Source of the DNA: Geoalkalibacter halelectricus
Lineage (GTDB): Bacteria > Desulfobacterota > Desulfuromonadia > Desulfuromonadales > Geoalkalibacteraceae
Reading direction: 5' to 3'
DNA: 64,000 nucleotides
NCBI RefSeq assembly: GCF_025263685.1
Contig: NZ_CP092109.1
Span: 3,287,001 to 3,351,000 of the forward strand
Shown: positions 46,843 to 55,745 of the stretch, in pieces
Position numbering within the stretch: position 1 is the stretch's first letter
Layout of the letters: every line of letters begins with the position of its first letter
The notes under the pieces: model-generated
Seen by the model: the letters and a program-made list of their open reading frames with translations, nothing else
Databases searched by the model: none
Told to the model about the DNA's origin: nothing
Program-made: the position numbers and the translations under genes

Positions 46843-47043
46843 ATGGCTGAAGGTACTGTAAAGTGGTTTAACGACGCCAAGGGTTTTGGATTCATCGAGC
46901 AGGACAATGGTCCCGACGTATTCGTGCATTTCTCCGCGATCGACGGTTCGGGCTTCAAATCCTTGGCGGAGGGCGACCGCGTGTCCTTTGACGTGGTTCA
47001 GGGCCAGAAAGGTCCTCAATCGGCCAACGTGCGCAAAATCTAA
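46843..47043 (+). CDS. Cold-shock domain protein (CspA family)
   Basis: 66 residues, one cold-shock domain. RNP1 is K-G-F-G-F-I and RNP2 is V-F-V-H-F, so it should bind single-stranded RNA/DNA as an RNA chaperone. AAGGAGC lies upstream. The structured leader upstream is what one expects for temperature-controlled csp genes, but most organisms also have constitutive copies. Confidence 0.97.
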   Translation: MAEGTVKWFNDAKGFGFIEQDNGPDVFVHFSAIDGSGFKSLAEGDRVSFDVVQGQKGPQSANVRKI

Positions 47044-47071
47044 GCGAAAGCACTGATACTTGCCAAAACCG

Positions 47072-47106
47072 AAAAGCCCTGCGGGAAACCGCGGGGCTTT
47101 TTTTAT
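47072..47106 (+). terminator. Terminator after the cold-shock gene
   Basis: A 13-bp stem with one G-T pair (AAAAGCCCTGCGG / CCGCGGGGCTTTT), loop GAAA, followed by a T run. Confidence 0.88.
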
Positions 47107-47227
47107 GGCGGCGAGTTGCGCCGTGGCCCCGATGCTTTTTTGCGCGCGGATGCACTCAAGAGGTTTGCACTCCGCGCGGATATCGGTTAGATTTTAGGGA
47201 TTTTACCAATCAGGAGAGGACGACGCT

Positions 47228-48421
47228 ATGGGAAAAGTATTGATTATCGGTGCGGGCGGCGTCAGCCAGGTCACCACCTGGAAATGCGCCATGCTGCCCG
47301 AGGTTTTCGAAGAAATCTGTTTGGCCAGTCGCACCAAGGCCAAATGCGACAAAATTGCGCAGATGCTGCCGCGTCCCATCCGCACCGCCCAGGTCGATGC
47401 GGATAATGTTGAGGAGACCGTGGCCCTGATCAAGGACTTCCAGCCCGATCTGGTCGTCAATCTGGCCCTGCCCTACCAGGACCTCAGCATCATGGACGCC
47501 TGCCTGGCCACCGGGGTCGACTACCTGGACACGGCCAACTATGAACCACCGGATACGGCCAAATTCGAGTACAGCTGGCAGTGGGCCTACCATGACCGCT
47601 TCAAGGACAAGGGCATCATGGCCCTGCTCGGCAGCGGCTTCGATCCCGGCGTGACCAGCGTCATGACCATGCACGCCTTGAAGCATCATTTCGACGAGAT
47701 TCACAACCTCGATATCATCGACTGCAACGCCGGCAGCCACGGCATGCCCTTCGCCACCAACTTCAACCCGGAAATCAACATCCGTGAAGTCACCGCCAAG
47801 GGACGCTACTGGGAAAATGGCCAGTGGATCGAAACCGAGCCACTCTCGGTCAAGCGCGAATTCGAGCTCCCGGAAAATCTCGGCACCATGAACATCTATC
47901 TGATGTATCACGAAGAACTCGAATCCCTGGCCAAATTCGTGCCCGGCCTCAAGCGCGCGCGCTTTTGGATGAGCTTTTCCGACAACTACCTCAAGCACCT
48001 CGAGGTCCTGCAGAATGTCGGCATGACCGGCATCGAGCCGGTCAATTTCAACGGCCAGGAAATCATTCCGCTGCAGTTTCTCAAGGCCCTGCTGCCAGAC
48101 CCGGCGTCCCTCGGGCCCCTCACCAAGGGGCACACCTGCATCGGCGTCATGGTCGAGGGAATCAAGGACGGCAAACCGCGCAAGTACTACATCTACAATA
48201 TCTGCGACCACCAGGCCTGCTACGCCGAAGTCAAGTCCCAGGCCATTTCCTACACCACCGGCGTTCCCGCCATGATCGGCGCCAAGCTCATGCTGACCGG
48301 CGCCTGGCGCGGCCAGGGGGTGTTCAACATGGAAGAGTTCGACCCCGATCCCTTCATGGCCGACCTCAATCAATTCGGCCTGCCCTGGAAAGAAGTCTTC
48401 ATGGAAGGCTTCGACAAATAA
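47228..48421 (+). CDS. Carboxynorspermidine / carboxyspermidine dehydrogenase
   Basis: 397 residues, saccharopine-dehydrogenase-like. The nucleotide loop is V-L-I-I-G-A-G-G-V-S-Q-V at the N-terminus; L-G-S-G-F-D-P-G-V-T-S-V and N-A-G-S-H-G are typical of this branch. It reductively joins aspartate semialdehyde with putrescine or diaminopropane. Identity is supported by the next gene, the matching decarboxylase, and by length. AGGAGAGG upstream. Confidence 0.93.
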   Translation: MGKVLIIGAGGVSQVTTWKCAMLPEVFEEICLASRTKAKCDKIAQMLPRPIRTAQVDADNVEETVALIKDFQPDLVVNLALPYQDLSIMDACLATGVDYLDTANYEPPDTAKFEYSWQWAYHDRFKDKGIMALLGSGFDPGVTSVMTMHALKHHFDEIHNLDIIDCNAGSHGMPFATNFNPEINIREVTAKGRYWENGQWIETEPLSVKREFELPENLGTMNIYLMYHEELESLAKFVPGLKRARFWMSFSDNYLKHLEVLQNVGMTGIEPVNFNGQEIIPLQFLKALLPDPASLGPLTKGHTCIGVMVEGIKDGKPRKYYIYNICDHQACYAEVKSQAISYTTGVPAMIGAKLMLTGAWRGQGVFNMEEFDPDPFMADLNQFGLPWKEVFMEGFDK

Positions 48422-48447
48422 TCCTCTATTTTTGCGTCTTCAAACCC

Positions 48448-48479
48448 TGACCCCGGAGTCGCGCCAGACTCCGGGGTCA
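48448..48479 (+). terminator. Hairpin between the two polyamine genes
   Basis: 13-bp perfect GC-rich stem (48448-48460 with 48467-48479), no T run. May attenuate or stabilise the upstream message rather than stop transcription fully. Confidence 0.5.
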
Positions 48480-48523
48480 TTGCTTGGGTCGGGTGCACCC
48501 GGCCCAGTGCAAGGACTGTTCTC

Positions 48524-49684
48524 ATGGATCACCTGTGCGCCCGAAAAATCGACCTGAACACCCTCCACACCCCTGCGTTCGTGGTCTTCGAGGAGGTCCT
48601 GGAAAACAACCTGGCCGTACTCGAAAAAGTCATGGAGCGCAGCGGTGCGCGTATCCTTTTGGCTCTTAAAGCCTTTGCCATGCATCACTGTTTTCCGCTG
48701 CTCAACCAAACCCTCAAGGGCACCTGCGGCAGCGGCCCTCATGAGGTGCGCCTCGGCCGGGAAATGTTCGGTGGCGAGGTACACGGCTTCGCGGCCGGTT
48801 ACAGCGAAGAAGACATTCGCGAAATGGCCCCGGTCTGCGACCACCTGGTGTTCAACTCCATCTCCCTGTGGAAGCGCTTCGGCTCTTTGGCCAAACAGCT
48901 CAATCCCTCCCTGGAATGCGGTTTGCGCTGCAACCCCGAGCACGTCGAAACCGAAGTGCCGATCTACGATCCCTGCGGACCCGGCTCGCGCCTGGGCATC
49001 ATTGCCGAGGAATTCGACGAAACGGCTCTGGAGGGCGTCAGCGGCCTGCACTTTCATACCCTCTGCCAAATGGGCGCCGATGCCCTGGAGCGCACCCTGT
49101 TTCACTTCGAAAAGAATTTCGGGCGCTATCTTCCGCGCATGCACTGGGTCAACTTCGGCGGCGGCCATCACATTACGCGGCCCGATTACGATGCCGAGCA
49201 CCTCATTCGCATCATCACCGATTTTCGCGCCCGCCACCCGCACTTGACCGTCTACCTCGAACCCGGCGAGGCCGTGGCTCTCAATGCAGGCATCCTGGTG
49301 GCAAGCGTGCTGGACCTCACCCGCAACCGCGACACCCGCAACGCCGTTCTCGACACTTCGGCCACCTGCCACATGCCCGATGTGCTGGAAATGCCCTACC
49401 GCCCACAGATCATCGGCGCGGGACAACCTGGGGAAAAGGCCCACACCTATCGTCTGGGCGGACTTTCCTGCCTGGCGGGCGATGTCATCGGCGACTATTC
49501 CTTCGACAAGCCCCTGGCCGTGGGCGATCGCCTGGTGTTTCTCGACATGGCCATTTATTCCATGGTCAAAACCAACACCTTCAACGGCGTCAAGCTGCCC
49601 TCCATCTACTACGGGCGTCGGGACGGCACATTGGAGTTGGTGAAGAAGTTCGGCTACGAGGACTTCAAGAACCGTCTGTCCTGA
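48524..49684 (+). CDS. nspC: Carboxynorspermidine / carboxyspermidine decarboxylase
   Basis: 386 residues, PLP fold-III alanine racemase-like. The PLP Lys is in L-L-A-L-K-A-F-A, the phosphate-binding H-F-G-G-G-H-H counterpart is V-N-F-G-G-G-H-H, and A-T-C-H-M-P-D carries the active-site Cys/Asp. It yields norspermidine or spermidine. With the dehydrogenase this is the SAM-decarboxylase-independent spermidine route; the product depends on whether putrescine or diaminopropane is used. Ends with a strong terminator. Confidence 0.94.
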   Translation: MDHLCARKIDLNTLHTPAFVVFEEVLENNLAVLEKVMERSGARILLALKAFAMHHCFPLLNQTLKGTCGSGPHEVRLGREMFGGEVHGFAAGYSEEDIREMAPVCDHLVFNSISLWKRFGSLAKQLNPSLECGLRCNPEHVETEVPIYDPCGPGSRLGIIAEEFDETALEGVSGLHFHTLCQMGADALERTLFHFEKNFGRYLPRMHWVNFGGGHHITRPDYDAEHLIRIITDFRARHPHLTVYLEPGEAVALNAGILVASVLDLTRNRDTRNAVLDTSATCHMPDVLEMPYRPQIIGAGQPGEKAHTYRLGGLSCLAGDVIGDYSFDKPLAVGDRLVFLDMAIYSMVKTNTFNGVKLPSIYYGRRDGTLELVKKFGYEDFKNRLS

Positions 49685-49702
49685 GCAGGGCGACACGCCG
49701 AC

Positions 49703-49745
49703 AAAAAAGAGGCCGGAACCCGCGCTGGGTTCCGGCCTCTTTTTT
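49703..49745. terminator. Bidirectional terminator between nspC and the cytochrome gene
   Basis: 19-bp perfect stem (49703-49721 with 49727-49745), loop GCGCT, with A6 and T6 at the ends, between convergent genes. Confidence 0.92.
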
Positions 49746-49769
49746 GTTCAAAGCGCTATAAAAGCGCGT

Positions 49770-51110
49770 TTAGAATTTCACCTTGGCCTGCGCCGCGGCC
49801 ATTTCGACGCTGACCACCTCAGGATAAGAGTCACCGGTGAGCCTATGATACTCGTTGATGGTTGCCTGGGTGAAGGAGCGGTACATCAGTCGGGTGTTGA
49901 CCGTGTAATCGCCCTTGGCGGGCAGCTTGATGCGGTAGGTTTCGCTGTCCTTGCCCTTGGCGGGGATGCGCCGGTCGTAGCCAATGCCGTGCGCCCGCCA
50001 GCTCTTGCTGGTCAGATTGCCGTCGGCATCGAGGAACAGCTTGCGGAAGAACACCGCGTCGGGATCCACATGGTTCTCGTTGTCGATGTGCCCGGAGCTG
50101 TACACCACCTTGCCGTTGTTGTCGAGAACCTCGACCTGCAGCCACATTTTGCGGATGTAGGTGGTGCCCGTGGGAATCTTATGGCCGGCGCCGACATTGT
50201 GCACGTCGACGGTCAGTTCCAGGGTGCCGTCCTCGGCGACTTTCTCGGAAAGCTTGACCTCGGCTGCGGCACGCAGGAATTCACGCGCCATCTCGGCCTG
50301 CTTCTCATTGCCCACGGCGTCCTGAACATAGGAGCTGCCGCCGGTGAAGGTGTGGAAAGCGATATGGTCACGCGCCTTACCCATACCGGCGGAACGGCCG
50401 GGGTTCTTGGTGACGCCAGGCGTCGGCGTCATGTGGCAGTCCTGGCAACGGATATTCTGCTGGCCGTATTCGTTGTTTTTCCAGTCTTCCCAGGTATCGA
50501 TGATATGCACACCGGTGAGGGGATGCACGACCATGTGGCAGGAGCCGCAGAAATCCGCCTTGGTGTGGATTTCGGAGAATTTCACCTCATGGTAGAGGGA
50601 CTCACCGTCGCCGCGCGGTCCGCGCTTGACGTTGCTCGGCTCTGAGACATGGCCCATGTTGAACATCTGGTCCACACCGGACACCGTGTGGCAGAAATCG
50701 CAAGAGATCCCCCGGCGCGAGGTTGCGTCGAATTTGCTGCCGTCAGCCGGCGGCAGCAGCCCGGTACGCGCGGCGATGGGGGCGTGGCAAGCGCCGCAGA
50801 GAAGATCGGTGAGGCCGTCGGTTTCCTCGTGGGCCATCATGAAGTCAGGCTGATACCACTTGTTCTCCCAGGCATAGGCGTGCATGGAATGGGACCACTG
50901 GTCGTAGATGTCGGCATGGCAGCCGGCGCAAACCTGGGGATTCTCAAAGGAACCGGGCTCGAACAACTTATCTTTCTCGGTCATTTCCTCAACCGCGGCG
51001 GCTTTATCCGCCTCGGCCGGTGCTCCCGGACTCGAGGCGTTCAACCAACCGCAGCCCAGAAAAATCAAAAAGGGGATTGCCGTCATGACAGTGAGTACAA
51101 AGCGTTTCAT
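49770..51110 (-). CDS. Pentaheme c-type cytochrome, probable lipoprotein
   Basis: 446 residues. Start ATG 51110 follows AGGAGG. The hydrophobic signal ends at F-L-G-C-G (Cys20), a plausible but imperfect lipobox. Five C-x2-C-H heme sites begin at residues 61, 105, 137, 188 and 222; several extra His (H74, H94, H154, H196) may be distal ligands. After residue 260 a beta-rich domain without hemes (V-D-V-H-N-V-G-A-G-H-K-I-P-T-G-T) follows. Such c554-like proteins carry electrons in the periplasm or outer membrane. No quinol or oxidoreductase partner gene is adjacent. Confidence 0.9.
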   Translation of the reverse strand: MKRFVLTVMTAIPFLIFLGCGWLNASSPGAPAEADKAAAVEEMTEKDKLFEPGSFENPQVCAGCHADIYDQWSHSMHAYAWENKWYQPDFMMAHEETDGLTDLLCGACHAPIAARTGLLPPADGSKFDATSRRGISCDFCHTVSGVDQMFNMGHVSEPSNVKRGPRGDGESLYHEVKFSEIHTKADFCGSCHMVVHPLTGVHIIDTWEDWKNNEYGQQNIRCQDCHMTPTPGVTKNPGRSAGMGKARDHIAFHTFTGGSSYVQDAVGNEKQAEMAREFLRAAAEVKLSEKVAEDGTLELTVDVHNVGAGHKIPTGTTYIRKMWLQVEVLDNNGKVVYSSGHIDNENHVDPDAVFFRKLFLDADGNLTSKSWRAHGIGYDRRIPAKGKDSETYRIKLPAKGDYTVNTRLMYRSFTQATINEYHRLTGDSYPEVVSVEMAAAQAKVKF

Positions 51111-51157
51111 GGGACCTCCTGTGGCAGGGTATTTAATGAACTTCACAAACAGTACAA

Positions 51158-51185
51158 AATTTACCCGCACTTGGCCTGCTGTCAA
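51158..51185 (-). promoter_or_regulatory. Promoter of the cytochrome gene
   Basis: On the minus strand, a perfect TTGACA (51185-51180) and TAAATT (51163-51158), spacing 16, about 50 bases before the start codon. Confidence 0.55.
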
Positions 51186-51348
51186 CTAGGCCCCATCCGA
51201 ATTTCTCATTGCAACCCGCCCCCCTGAAAAGCGGACAGGGTTGAGGGTTTCGCAGCGAGGTATTTTCTGCTAAGCTGCCCTGCGTTTGGGAAAAGCGCCC
51301 GCACGATTTTTGACCCGCTCTTTGAGCGCCAACCAGGGAGAGCTTCTC

Positions 51349-51777
51349 ATGCCCCCCCATGCTTCCCCGCAAAACCTGCGCCCCGCGATTCTGATCATCG
51401 ATGATGATCGTGCTTTTCTCAACCATCTTGAGAATTACGTGCGCGGCTGCTGCCCCGATCTCGAGGTGCGAACCTGCGATGATCCGGTCAAGGGCCTGGC
51501 GGCCATTCATCCGGAGCTAGAATTGCTGCTGCTTGATTTGGAGATGCCGGGTCTGGACGGGATGAAGATGCTCGGATATGCGGTGGCCAAGGGGTTGAGC
51601 AAGACACGCATCATCATCCTCTCGGGACGCGATGCCGACTATCTGCACCAGCGCTTTCCCATGGGCAGCTGTCTGGCGGTGCTCAACAAGCACGAAATCC
51701 GGCAGAAGCAAGTTCTCGATATGATTTTTCGTGCCTTGCAGCGCAAGCACGGCGTTCCCGAGGAAAATGCGGGTTAA
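51349..51777 (+). CDS. Single-domain response regulator
   Basis: 142 residues, receiver domain only. I-L-I-I-D-D-D starts the fold with the acidic pocket; the phospho-acceptor Asp is in L-L-L-D-L-E-M-P-G-L-D-G; the later Ser (I-I-L-S-G) and Lys (L-N-K) switch residues are present. No output domain, so it acts through protein contacts. ATG 51349 after CAGGGAG. Its stop shares bases with the stop of the convergent fbpC gene. No kinase gene nearby. Confidence 0.92.
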   Translation: MPPHASPQNLRPAILIIDDDRAFLNHLENYVRGCCPDLEVRTCDDPVKGLAAIHPELELLLLDLEMPGLDGMKMLGYAVAKGLSKTRIIILSGRDADYLHQRFPMGSCLAVLNKHEIRQKQVLDMIFRALQRKHGVPEENAG

Positions 51778-52823
51778 ACGCGCGGGAAAAGCACCAGGTG
51801 GCGCACATCGGAGCGGATGCCGATATGCTCGCCGATGGCGTGGTTGCAGTGACTGGGGACCTGGGCCTGCACCAGTTCGCCGCCGGCCAGACGCAGGGTG
51901 TAGAGAATACTGGCACCACGAAAATTGCGCCGGACGACCTCGGCCTTGATCGGCCAGTCGTCATCGTGCACCACGTCCTCCGGACGTACCAGGACGCTTA
52001 CCGCGCCGCCCACCTCGGTTGCGGCGCTAAAATCGCCTTTCAGCAGTCCCAGGCCCGTTTCCACCTCATCCTTCGTCCGCACCACCCCCGGCAGCAGCAC
52101 CCCCTCCCCGACAAACCGTGCCACAAAGGTATCGGTCGGGCGGTGATAGAGTTCGTGCGGACCGGCCCATTGCAGCATGCGCCCCTCGGACATGACCCCG
52201 ATCTGGTCGGCCACGGCGAAGGCTTCCTGCTGGTTGTGCGTCACGAACAAAGCGGTCGCGCCGTAGGCTTTGAGAATGTCACGCACCTCCAGGGAAAGCC
52301 GCTCGCGCAGGGTCACATCGAGGTTGGAGAACGGCTCGTCGAGCAACAGCAGATCGGGGCGCGGCGCCAGGGCGCGGGCCAGGGCAACGCGCTGCTGCTG
52401 GCCGCCGGAGATTTCGTGGGGGTATTTTTGCTGCTCCTGCTTGAGCCCCACCAGTTCGAGCATTTCGTTGACGCGCACGATCTTCTCCGCGCGACCGAAG
52501 CCGCGCAGGCCGAAGGCGACGTTGTCGAAAATGCTTAGGTGGGGGAACAGGGCATAGTCCTGAAACACCATGCCGATGCCGCGCTTGGCCGGCGGCAGGG
52601 TCTGGCCGGGTCGACTCACCGTGCGCCCGTTAAGACGAATTTCGCCGGCGAGCAAGCTCTCAAAGCCCGAGATGGTACGCAGCACCGTGGTCTTGCCGCA
52701 GCCACTGGCGCCAAGCAGGCAGCCGATGCGCCCTTTTTCCAGGCGCAGGGACAGATTGTCGACCACCAGGTGGCTGCCGTAGGCCTGGCTGATGCCGTCG
52801 AGTTCCAGAACTGTTTGACTCAT
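51774..52823 (-). CDS. fbpC: Iron(III) ABC transporter ATPase
   Basis: 349 residues. Walker A G-A-S-G-C-G-K-T-T, Q-loop in V-F-Q-D-Y-A-L-F-P, signature S-G-G-Q-Q-Q-R-V-A-L, Walker B L-L-L-L-D-E-P and a C-terminal TOBE regulatory domain. It powers FbpB to import ferric iron delivered by FbpA. Last gene of fbpA-fbpB-fbpC; starts 26 bases after fbpB. Confidence 0.93.
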   Translation of the reverse strand: MSQTVLELDGISQAYGSHLVVDNLSLRLEKGRIGCLLGASGCGKTTVLRTISGFESLLAGEIRLNGRTVSRPGQTLPPAKRGIGMVFQDYALFPHLSIFDNVAFGLRGFGRAEKIVRVNEMLELVGLKQEQQKYPHEISGGQQQRVALARALAPRPDLLLLDEPFSNLDVTLRERLSLEVRDILKAYGATALFVTHNQQEAFAVADQIGVMSEGRMLQWAGPHELYHRPTDTFVARFVGEGVLLPGVVRTKDEVETGLGLLKGDFSAATEVGGAVSVLVRPEDVVHDDDWPIKAEVVRRNFRGASILYTLRLAGGELVQAQVPSHCNHAIGEHIGIRSDVRHLVLFPRV

Positions 52824-52849
52824 AGCGCTACACGATCCAGCAAAAAAGG

Positions 52850-54535
52850 TTATCGCTCCGAATGCCGCATGAACAAAATGATGGGAACCAGGCCTGCTAC
52901 CACCAGGGCCACCGCCGGCAGGGCGGCGCGCTCCCATTCGCCCTCGGCGGTCAGCTCAAATATCTTGACCGCCAGAGTCTCCCAACCGAAGGGCCGCGTC
53001 ATGAGCGTGATGGGCATTTCCTTCATCACATCGACAAACACAATGGTCGCCGCGGTCAGCAGGCCGCCGCGCAGCATGGGCAGATGGATGCGCCCAAGCA
53101 GGGCCACACCGCGCAGGCCGGAGAGACGCGCCGCCTCGTCGATGCTTGGAGTGACCCGGTGCATGGCCCCGTCCACCGGTTTGAAACCCGGAGCAAGAAA
53201 CCGCACCAGATAAGCCAGCAGCATAATGATCACCGTGCCCTGGAGCAGGGGGCGCAAACGCCACCCGAACAGGGTCTCGCCAAAATTGATAAGCAGGTTG
53301 TCGAGGGCGGCCATGGGGATGAAAATGCCCACCGCCAAAACCGCCCCGGGCAAAGCGTACCCGAGGTTGGCCACACGCACCAGCCCGTGGGTGAAGGTAT
53401 CGCTATGTCGGCGTGCGGCATAGGAAAGCACCAGGGCGGTCGAGCAGATCAGCACCGCGGCACCCAATCCCAGCGCCACGGAGCGCCCGAGCAGGGCAAA
53501 GTAGCGCACATTGAACTCCGCGGCAAAGGAGCTCAGGGTCCATACGCCCAACTGGAACACTGGAATACCAAAGGCAATCAGCAGCACCGCCCCGGCAAAT
53601 CCAGCGGCGGCCCAGGCGCGCCAGCCCCGCAGGGTCAGGCGGGTGATGTGAGCCGAGGAACGGGCGGTGGAAAAGCGCCGCCGCGCGCGCAGTCGCTGCT
53701 CAACGACGATGAGAATGAATACCAGCAGCACCAGCAGCGAGGCAAGCTGGGCGGCGGTGGTCAGGGAGAAAAAGCCGAACCAGGCCTTGTAGATGGCCGT
53801 GGTGAAGGTTTCATAGTTGAAAATGGAGACGGCACCGAAATCGGCCAGCGCTTCCATCAGCGCCAGCAGCACCCCGCCGGCGATCCAGGGGCGCGCCATG
53901 GGCAGGGCGACCCGGAAGAACCCTTCCCAACTCCCGCAGCCCAGGGACTCCGCCGCCTCCATGGCACGCCGCCCTTGGGTCTGAAAGGCATTTTTGGCGA
54001 GCAGATACACATAGGGATAGAGCGCCAGGGACATGACGATGATGACGCCCGGCGTCGAGCGAATCGGCGGGAACCAGGCCGCGCGTCCGAACCACTCACG
54101 CCAGAGCGTCTGCACCGGGCCGGCAAAATCGAGCAGGCCGACGAAGACAAATGCCAGCACGTAGGTGGGCATGGCCAAAGGAAGCAGCAGGGACCAGGAA
54201 AAAAAGCGCCGCCCCGGAAACTCGCAGGTCGCGGTGAGCCAGGCGAGGCTCACCCCCAAAACCAGGGTCAGGACCCCGACGCCGAGCACCAGCCAAAGAG
54301 TGTTGAGCAGCAGGCGCGCCAGCAGGGTCTGGCGCAGATGCTGCCAGATCTCCGCCGGCGGCGTCAGCCAGGAGAAACACACCACCCCCAGGGACACCAG
54401 AACCAGCAGCGCCACCGCCAGGGTGAATAGCCGCCATCCGTCCCAAAAGCGCAGCTGAAAAGGCCCGGTGCGGACGCCTTTGACAGGCGCCCGCCGCGGG
54501 CCGATGGATGTTGGTGAAACCTTATTGTCGGACAC
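52850..54535 (-). CDS. fbpB: Iron(III) ABC transporter permease (fused two-domain)
   Basis: 561 residues with about 12 membrane helices in two MetI-like halves, as usual for FbpB/SfuB. The EAA loops are visible as M-E-A-A-E-S-L-G-C-G (first half) and I-D-E-A-A-R-L-S-G-L-R-G (second half); these dock FbpC. GTG start after an AAGG. Coupled to fbpA 28 bases upstream. Confidence 0.93.
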   Translation of the reverse strand: MSDNKVSPTSIGPRRAPVKGVRTGPFQLRFWDGWRLFTLAVALLVLVSLGVVCFSWLTPPAEIWQHLRQTLLARLLLNTLWLVLGVGVLTLVLGVSLAWLTATCEFPGRRFFSWSLLLPLAMPTYVLAFVFVGLLDFAGPVQTLWREWFGRAAWFPPIRSTPGVIIVMSLALYPYVYLLAKNAFQTQGRRAMEAAESLGCGSWEGFFRVALPMARPWIAGGVLLALMEALADFGAVSIFNYETFTTAIYKAWFGFFSLTTAAQLASLLVLLVFILIVVEQRLRARRRFSTARSSAHITRLTLRGWRAWAAAGFAGAVLLIAFGIPVFQLGVWTLSSFAAEFNVRYFALLGRSVALGLGAAVLICSTALVLSYAARRHSDTFTHGLVRVANLGYALPGAVLAVGIFIPMAALDNLLINFGETLFGWRLRPLLQGTVIIMLLAYLVRFLAPGFKPVDGAMHRVTPSIDEAARLSGLRGVALLGRIHLPMLRGGLLTAATIVFVDVMKEMPITLMTRPFGWETLAVKIFELTAEGEWERAALPAVALVVAGLVPIILFMRHSER

Positions 54536-54563
54536 TAAAAACCTTCAGATGTTTTTCGGGCCC

Positions 54564-55574
54564 TCAGCGATAGCCGGCGCGATCCATGAGCATGATGGCC
54601 TGGGTCTGGAGTTCACCGGCGCGAGCCACATTGATGGGGTTTTGCTTGAAGGGTCCCCAGGCGGCAACGTCGGGGTGAGGAGTCACCACGGGATTGACCG
54701 GATACTCTCTATTGGCGTCGACGAACAGATTCTGCGCCGCCTCGGAGGACATCCATTCCAGCAGCTTGATCGCCCCTTCGGGGTTGCGCGCGTGACGGGT
54801 GACCCCGGCGCCCGAGACGTTGACATGCACACCACTTTCTTCCTGGTCGGCCCAGAACAGCGCCACCGGAAGATCCGGATTATCCCTGAGCAAACGGCCC
54901 AGGTAGTAAGTGTTGACGATGCCGACATCGCCCTGCCCGGCGGCGATCGCCTCCATCACCGCGTTGTCATTGGCAAAGGGCGGGGCGGCGAGGTTATCCA
55001 CCCAGGAGCGCACGATTTTCTCGGCTTCCTCGACGCCGCGCTCGGCAATGAGCATGGCGACCAGGGACTGGTTATACACTTTTTGCGAGGTGCGCAGCAA
55101 GAGGCGCCCCTTCCACTGGGGCTCACCAAGGGCCGCGTAGGTGGATAGCTCCTCGGGATTGACCCGCTCCGGACTGTAGACGATGGTGCGTGCCCGCAGG
55201 GACAGGCCAAACCACTGATTGTCGGGATCGCGCAAATGCTCGGGAATGTTGGCGGCCAGAACCGCCGAATCTACCGGCTGTAGCAGCCCCTCCTGGGCGG
55301 CATGCCAGAGATTGCCCGCATCGACGGTCAGCAGCAGGTCGGCGCGGGTATTGCGCCCCTCGGACTTGAGCCGCTGCAACAGCGGCCCTTCACGGTCGGT
55401 CACGAAAGTCACCTGAACACCCGTCTCGCGCGTGTAGGCCTCGAACACAGGACGGATCAGATGCTCATTGCGCGCCGAATAGACTACGACTTCCTGGGCC
55501 TGGGCGACAGCGGCCACCGGCAGACCCACCAACACGACCAAAACAGCTAAGAGAGCGATGCGCAGCTTGGACAC
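54564..55574 (-). CDS. fbpA: Iron(III)-binding periplasmic protein
   Basis: 336 residues. Signal peptide about 1-26 (V-A-Q-A-Q-E). The mature start [16 protein letters not shown] matches the FbpA/FutA family, and G-I-V-N-T-Y-Y-L holds the Tyr pair that binds Fe3+. GTG start following AAGGAG. First gene of the import operon; a possible Fur site lies just upstream. Confidence 0.94.
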   Translation of the reverse strand: MSKLRIALLAVLVVLVGLPVAAVAQAQEVVVYSARNEHLIRPVFEAYTRETGVQVTFVTDREGPLLQRLKSEGRNTRADLLLTVDAGNLWHAAQEGLLQPVDSAVLAANIPEHLRDPDNQWFGLSLRARTIVYSPERVNPEELSTYAALGEPQWKGRLLLRTSQKVYNQSLVAMLIAERGVEEAEKIVRSWVDNLAAPPFANDNAVMEAIAAGQGDVGIVNTYYLGRLLRDNPDLPVALFWADQEESGVHVNVSGAGVTRHARNPEGAIKLLEWMSSEAAQNLFVDANREYPVNPVVTPHPDVAAWGPFKQNPINVARAGELQTQAIMLMDRAGYR

Positions 55575-55610
55575 GGTTGAACTCCTTAAAAAAAAAAAAG
55601 ACGTGGATTA

Positions 55611-55625
55611 TGAATTGCGTTTTCA
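55611..55625 (-). promoter_or_regulatory. Possible Fur box upstream of fbpA
   Basis: A 7-1-7 dyad TGAATTG-C-GTTTTCA, 36 bases before the fbpA start and next to a plausible -10 (TATTGA on the minus strand). It matches the Fur half-site TGANAAT only partly, so assignment leans on the iron function of the operon. Confidence 0.35.
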
Positions 55626-55745
55626 ATACTCACCGAAATGGCTCCGCAAAGTCAAGCCTTTTTATCGGTGTACCTATTCACCCGGTGTGGAGTCGCAGGC
55701 GCCAGGCTGAACAGTTACTTGATCGGCTGGATTTTGCGAGGCCGC

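Noticed and set aside
51205-51240. Riboswitch in the cytochrome upstream region
   Set aside because: CAACCC/GGGTTG arms can pair, but they lie upstream of the TTGACA promoter and match no aptamer consensus.
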